Assembly (NCBI GenBank): GCA_027050775.1
Contig: JALUBH010000027.1
Location: 124,001-188,000, forward strand
Source: Campylobacteraceae bacterium
GTDB lineage: Bacteria > Campylobacterota > Campylobacteria > Campylobacterales > Sulfurospirillaceae
Direction of reading: 5' to 3'
Length of the DNA: 64,000 nucleotides
The position numbers were made by a program, and so were the translations under genes. The notes below the pieces were generated by a model. That model was given only the letters and a program-made list of their open reading frames with translations, searched no databases and was not told where the DNA came from. Numbering within the stretch: the stretch's first letter is position 1; every line of letters begins with the position of its first letter. This document shows, one piece after another, positions 61,576 through 64,000 of the stretch.

Positions 61576-64000
61576 TTTTTACACCTTTTATCGTTACTTT
61601 TGCAAATCTGTACCCACTCTCAAAAAACGGCATCACATCCAACTTTGTATCAAAAGTAGGCAGGTAAGGAATCATACCTCCTATCTGATGATCAAATTTC
61701 ACAGCAACTACTAACTTTGCATTTTTTGTGCTAATTGTAACCATAGCGCCATCTTTAAGGTTGTGTGCTTCCATAAAATCACTTGAAGCATAAAGAGCAC
61801 CTGCCTCATTTAGCTGATGTGCCTTGTTTGTAAAGGCACTAAACTGCATCACAGGATTTGCCAGATATACTAAAGTTTCATCACCAAAATCAAACTCTTC
61901 TATCTCTTGAACTTCATCTTTTGCTTCACTCTCTTTTATATCAAGAAGATAACCTCTGTTCTCATATCCTGAATTTAAAAACTCATTTGGTAATTCGTCA
62001 AACTCTTCACTTTTAAAACCCTCTATATTTCCAAGCTCTACTGTATAATCTATCGTATTTTCAGCTCTAAGTCCTAACTCATTTGCCAAATCATTTAGAC
62101 AATAACCATCAAACTCAAGAGCAACATTTGTAGGAACAACCCTTTTATTTAAAGATGTGAATGTTCCCTCTTGCTGATTTAGAGCAGGCAAGCTTAAATC
62201 ACCCTTGCCTAAAGAGCTAAGGTTAAAGTCAGCTTTTACATTGTAACCCACGACTTTTTTACCTGTTTTTTCATCTAAATCACAAATTAAAGATACACCC
62301 AAAGTGTTTGTTTTAGATGGAATTATTAGAATATCAAAAGATGTAAACCTCTCGATAAGTCCTAAAAGTTTTGCTAGATTTTTTGCTCTTTTATGATTAT
62401 ACAGATCCTCACCCGCTACTAAAGAAAATTTATCTTTTTTTGCTAACATTTTTGTCAACTTTGTATCAAAGTCATCAGGTAAACCGGCCATATCATATAA
62501 AGAGTTATGATCAACCTCTATCTCTCTTTCTATATTTTTACTTATAGTTTTGACGACTTCTTTTTCCTCGCCACTCTGTTCATCTTTAACCATCTCTTTT
62601 ATCTGCTCTTTTACAACTTCAGTGATAGTTTTTTTCTCTTTTTTATGAAAGTTGGCAAGATACTTAACTACGCTATCGGGAAGCTTCTCCTTGTCTCCAA
62701 AAAGATCTAAAATTAGATACATTATACTCTCTTCAACACCAACTTTATGATTTATGCAAAGTATGTTTTTAGAGTAACCACCCAAGATAGGATCAATTAT
62801 AGGATGAAAATAGAGTCCAGCTCCTTTGTTCATAGTAAGGGCATTGTTTATAGCATATCCTACATTTGGATTATCACTTTTAACATAAGAGCCTACACTG
62901 ATTATAAAATTACTCTCTTGTAAACTTTTTATATCTGCACTATATAGGGCTTTTCCACTTGCTTCCCTAAAATTTTTCAAGAAATTTTTATAAGCAAAAG
63001 CATCATCATTAACCAACTTATACCCAAACTTCTCTTTGAGTTTTTGAAGTATATATGCCTCTTCGTTTGTGATAAAACTATCAAATTTTATGCTATCAGC
63101 CTCTTCTTTGAAGAACTTAACAGCTTTTTTTATAGCATCTTCATCTCTGCCTTCTGTTTCATTTTCAAAATCATATCCGTATCTTATACCACCGTGTAGG
63201 GGCGCATAATTATAGTCACTACTAACTCTGTAAATCCTCTCTTTAGGATTTAGTATACTTGTCTGTTTGACATCATAATATATCAAAGAACAGTCACTAC
63301 TGTGAGGATTTGCTGCTGGAATCTTTCTTAATTCCCAAGCGTTTGAAGTGTATTGAAAATCTGTTCCAACCAAAGCACCTACAGGACAAACAGCCGTACA
63401 TTCACCGCAGTTTGTACACTCAAGAGTATCTGCTCCGCTTGCGATACCAATAACAGATTTTTGTAATTTATTCCACATGGCATAAGTATCTTTTGGTGCA
63501 ACCTCTTTCCACTCTTTTGGAAGAGCTTCTCCACCCCTTGGAACTGTTTTTAATACAGATTCGCCTATCATATCTTTACAAACTGTTACACATCTTTCAC
63601 AAACTATACATAAAGATGAATCATAATGTATAAATCCCCAGTTATGAGACGGTCTTTTTGTATCTGGTATTGCATATGTTTGATGATCAACTCCCATCTC
63701 GAGAGTAAAATTTTGTAATTCGCACTCGCCGCTTTGGTCACAAACACCACACTCTAGCGGATGATTTATGTCATAAACCTGCATGATAGCTTTTCTCTCT
63801 ACCTCTATCTCTTCGGTTTTGGTAGTAACCACCATACCATCTTTCGCTTTTGCATTGCAAGAGTATGCTCTTTTACCATCTATCTCAACCAAACACAATC
63901 TACAAGCAAGAGTCGGTGAGCAGTTTGTAAGATAGCAGATTGCCGGTATAAAAATACCGTTTCTTCTTGCTATACCCAGTATATATTCACCCTCTTTTGC
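61568..64000 (-). CDS. nuoG: NADH-quinone oxidoreductase subunit G, 5' end outside the window
   Basis: The frame is open to 64000, so the true start lies beyond the window; a TTG at 63898 encodes an internal Leu between conserved cysteines. Visible features are the N-terminal [2Fe-2S] ligands (Cys in IPAICYL, CSPTLACRLCL, AYSCNA), the His/Cys N5 region (HPLECGVCDQSGECELQ), 4Fe-4S motifs CIVCERCVTVC and CTNCGECTAVCP, then a degenerate molybdopterin-type domain. About 800 residues are present. A highly charged Lys/Glu insertion lies near 62515-62645. It transfers electrons through the peripheral arm. Confidence 0.95.
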   Translation of the reverse strand, partial: AKEGEYILGIARRNGIFIPAICYLTNCSPTLACRLCLVEIDGKRAYSCNAKAKDGMVVTTKTEEIEVERKAIMQVYDINHPLECGVCDQSGECELQNFTLEMGVDHQTYAIPDTKRPSHNWGFIHYDSSLCIVCERCVTVCKDMIGESVLKTVPRGGEALPKEWKEVAPKDTYAMWNKLQKSVIGIASGADTLECTNCGECTAVCPVGALVGTDFQYTSNAWELRKIPAANPHSSDCSLIYYDVKQTSILNPKERIYRVSSDYNYAPLHGGIRYGYDFENETEGRDEDAIKKAVKFFKEEADSIKFDSFITNEEAYILQKLKEKFGYKLVNDDAFAYKNFLKNFREASGKALYSADIKSLQESNFIISVGSYVKSDNPNVGYAINNALTMNKGAGLYFHPIIDPILGGYSKNILCINHKVGVEESIMYLILDLFGDKEKLPDSVVKYLANFHKKEKKTITEVVKEQIKEMVKDEQSGEEKEVVKTISKNIEREIEVDHNSLYDMAGLPDDFDTKLTKMLAKKDKFSLVAGEDLYNHKRAKNLAKLLGLIERFTSFDILIIPSKTNTLGVSLICDLDEKTGKKVVGYNVKADFNLSSLGKGDLSLPALNQQEGTFTSLNKRVVPTNVALEFDGYCLNDLANELGLRAENTIDYTVELGNIEGFKSEEFDELPNEFLNSGYENRGYLLDIKESEAKDEVQEIEEFDFGDETLVYLANPVMQFSAFTNKAHQLNEAGALYASSDFMEAHNLKDGAMVTISTKNAKLVVAVKFDHQIGGMIPYLPTFDTKLDVMPFFESGYRFAKVTIKGVKND

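Noticed and set aside
63896-63898. TTG as a start codon for nuoG
   Set aside because: It encodes the Leu between two conserved [2Fe-2S] cysteines, and the frame stays open with typical NuoG sequence to the end of the window.

Overview
The window is a low-GC chromosomal segment of a member of the Campylobacterota (former Epsilonproteobacteria). The gene blocks fabZ-lpxA-clpX-mreB-mreC, cheV next to cheA, trxB/trxA-yraN-hom-aminotransferase, rlmB-rsmI-rpmE-rsmE and nuoG-N followed by pflA are the arrangements I recall from Campylobacter jejuni and its free-living relatives. The many two-component and c-di-GMP genes, a P460 cytochrome and a NADH dehydrogenase operon fit a free-living, Sulfurimonas/Sulfuricurvum-like bacterium better than a host-bound one, but the genus cannot be fixed from this sequence. 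No rRNA, tRNA, CRISPR array, transposase or phage gene is visible. Coding density is very high: no gene-free stretch reaches 300 bases.

Layout. 1-14364 (minus strand): chemotaxis (cheA start, cheV), an LpxH-like phosphatase, argC, greA, lpxB, a MoaD-like protein, a TsaC-like protein, carB, mreC, mreB, clpX, lpxA, fabZ, queH; this is largely cell envelope, arginine/pyrimidine supply and proteostasis. 14408-18853 (plus): a very large AsmA-like DUF748 protein and an EamA transporter. 18977-24107: a redox block with peroxiredoxin, cytochrome P460, a Y-X4-D lipoprotein, a two-component system translationally coupled to a periplasmic MsrA-thioredoxin-MsrB fusion, and trxC. 24104-28035: a Cache histidine kinase, a REC-PAS-GGDEF protein and an OmpR-type regulator. 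28095-33406: aldehyde dehydrogenase, ilvE, a prohibitin-like protein, hisIE, two DUF2393 membrane proteins. 33415-46068: purF, dapB, trxB, a CXXC-less thioredoxin-like protein, trxA, yraN, hom, LL-DAP aminotransferase, a secreted protein, a RodZ-like protein, rRNA methylases, rpmE, moaA. 46236-54138: a CetB/CetA-like energy-taxis pair, a UDG-like glycosylase, menaquinone prenyltransferase, miaA, flagellar pflA. 54227-64000: nuoN to nuoG, the last cut by the window end.

The most unusual signal is not a protein. A family of hairpin-rich 80-90 bp leader repeats occurs in tandem pairs directly in front of mreB, the msr response regulator and the LL-DAP aminotransferase, with a diverged form in front of bcp and an orphan copy downstream of the EamA gene. 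Copies share a GCTTTAGT...GAATT core, but their stems differ in sequence while remaining self-complementary. In the three gene-proximal copies the descending arm of the last hairpin also complements that gene's own Shine-Dalgarno sequence (AGGCA, AGGGG or AGGAG). This looks like an RNA-level, possibly translation-controlling module. A second distributed signal is the palindrome CTCTACATGTAGAG and its half-sites, found ten times inside genes, mostly read as His-Val within Leu-His-Val-Glu-like peptides.
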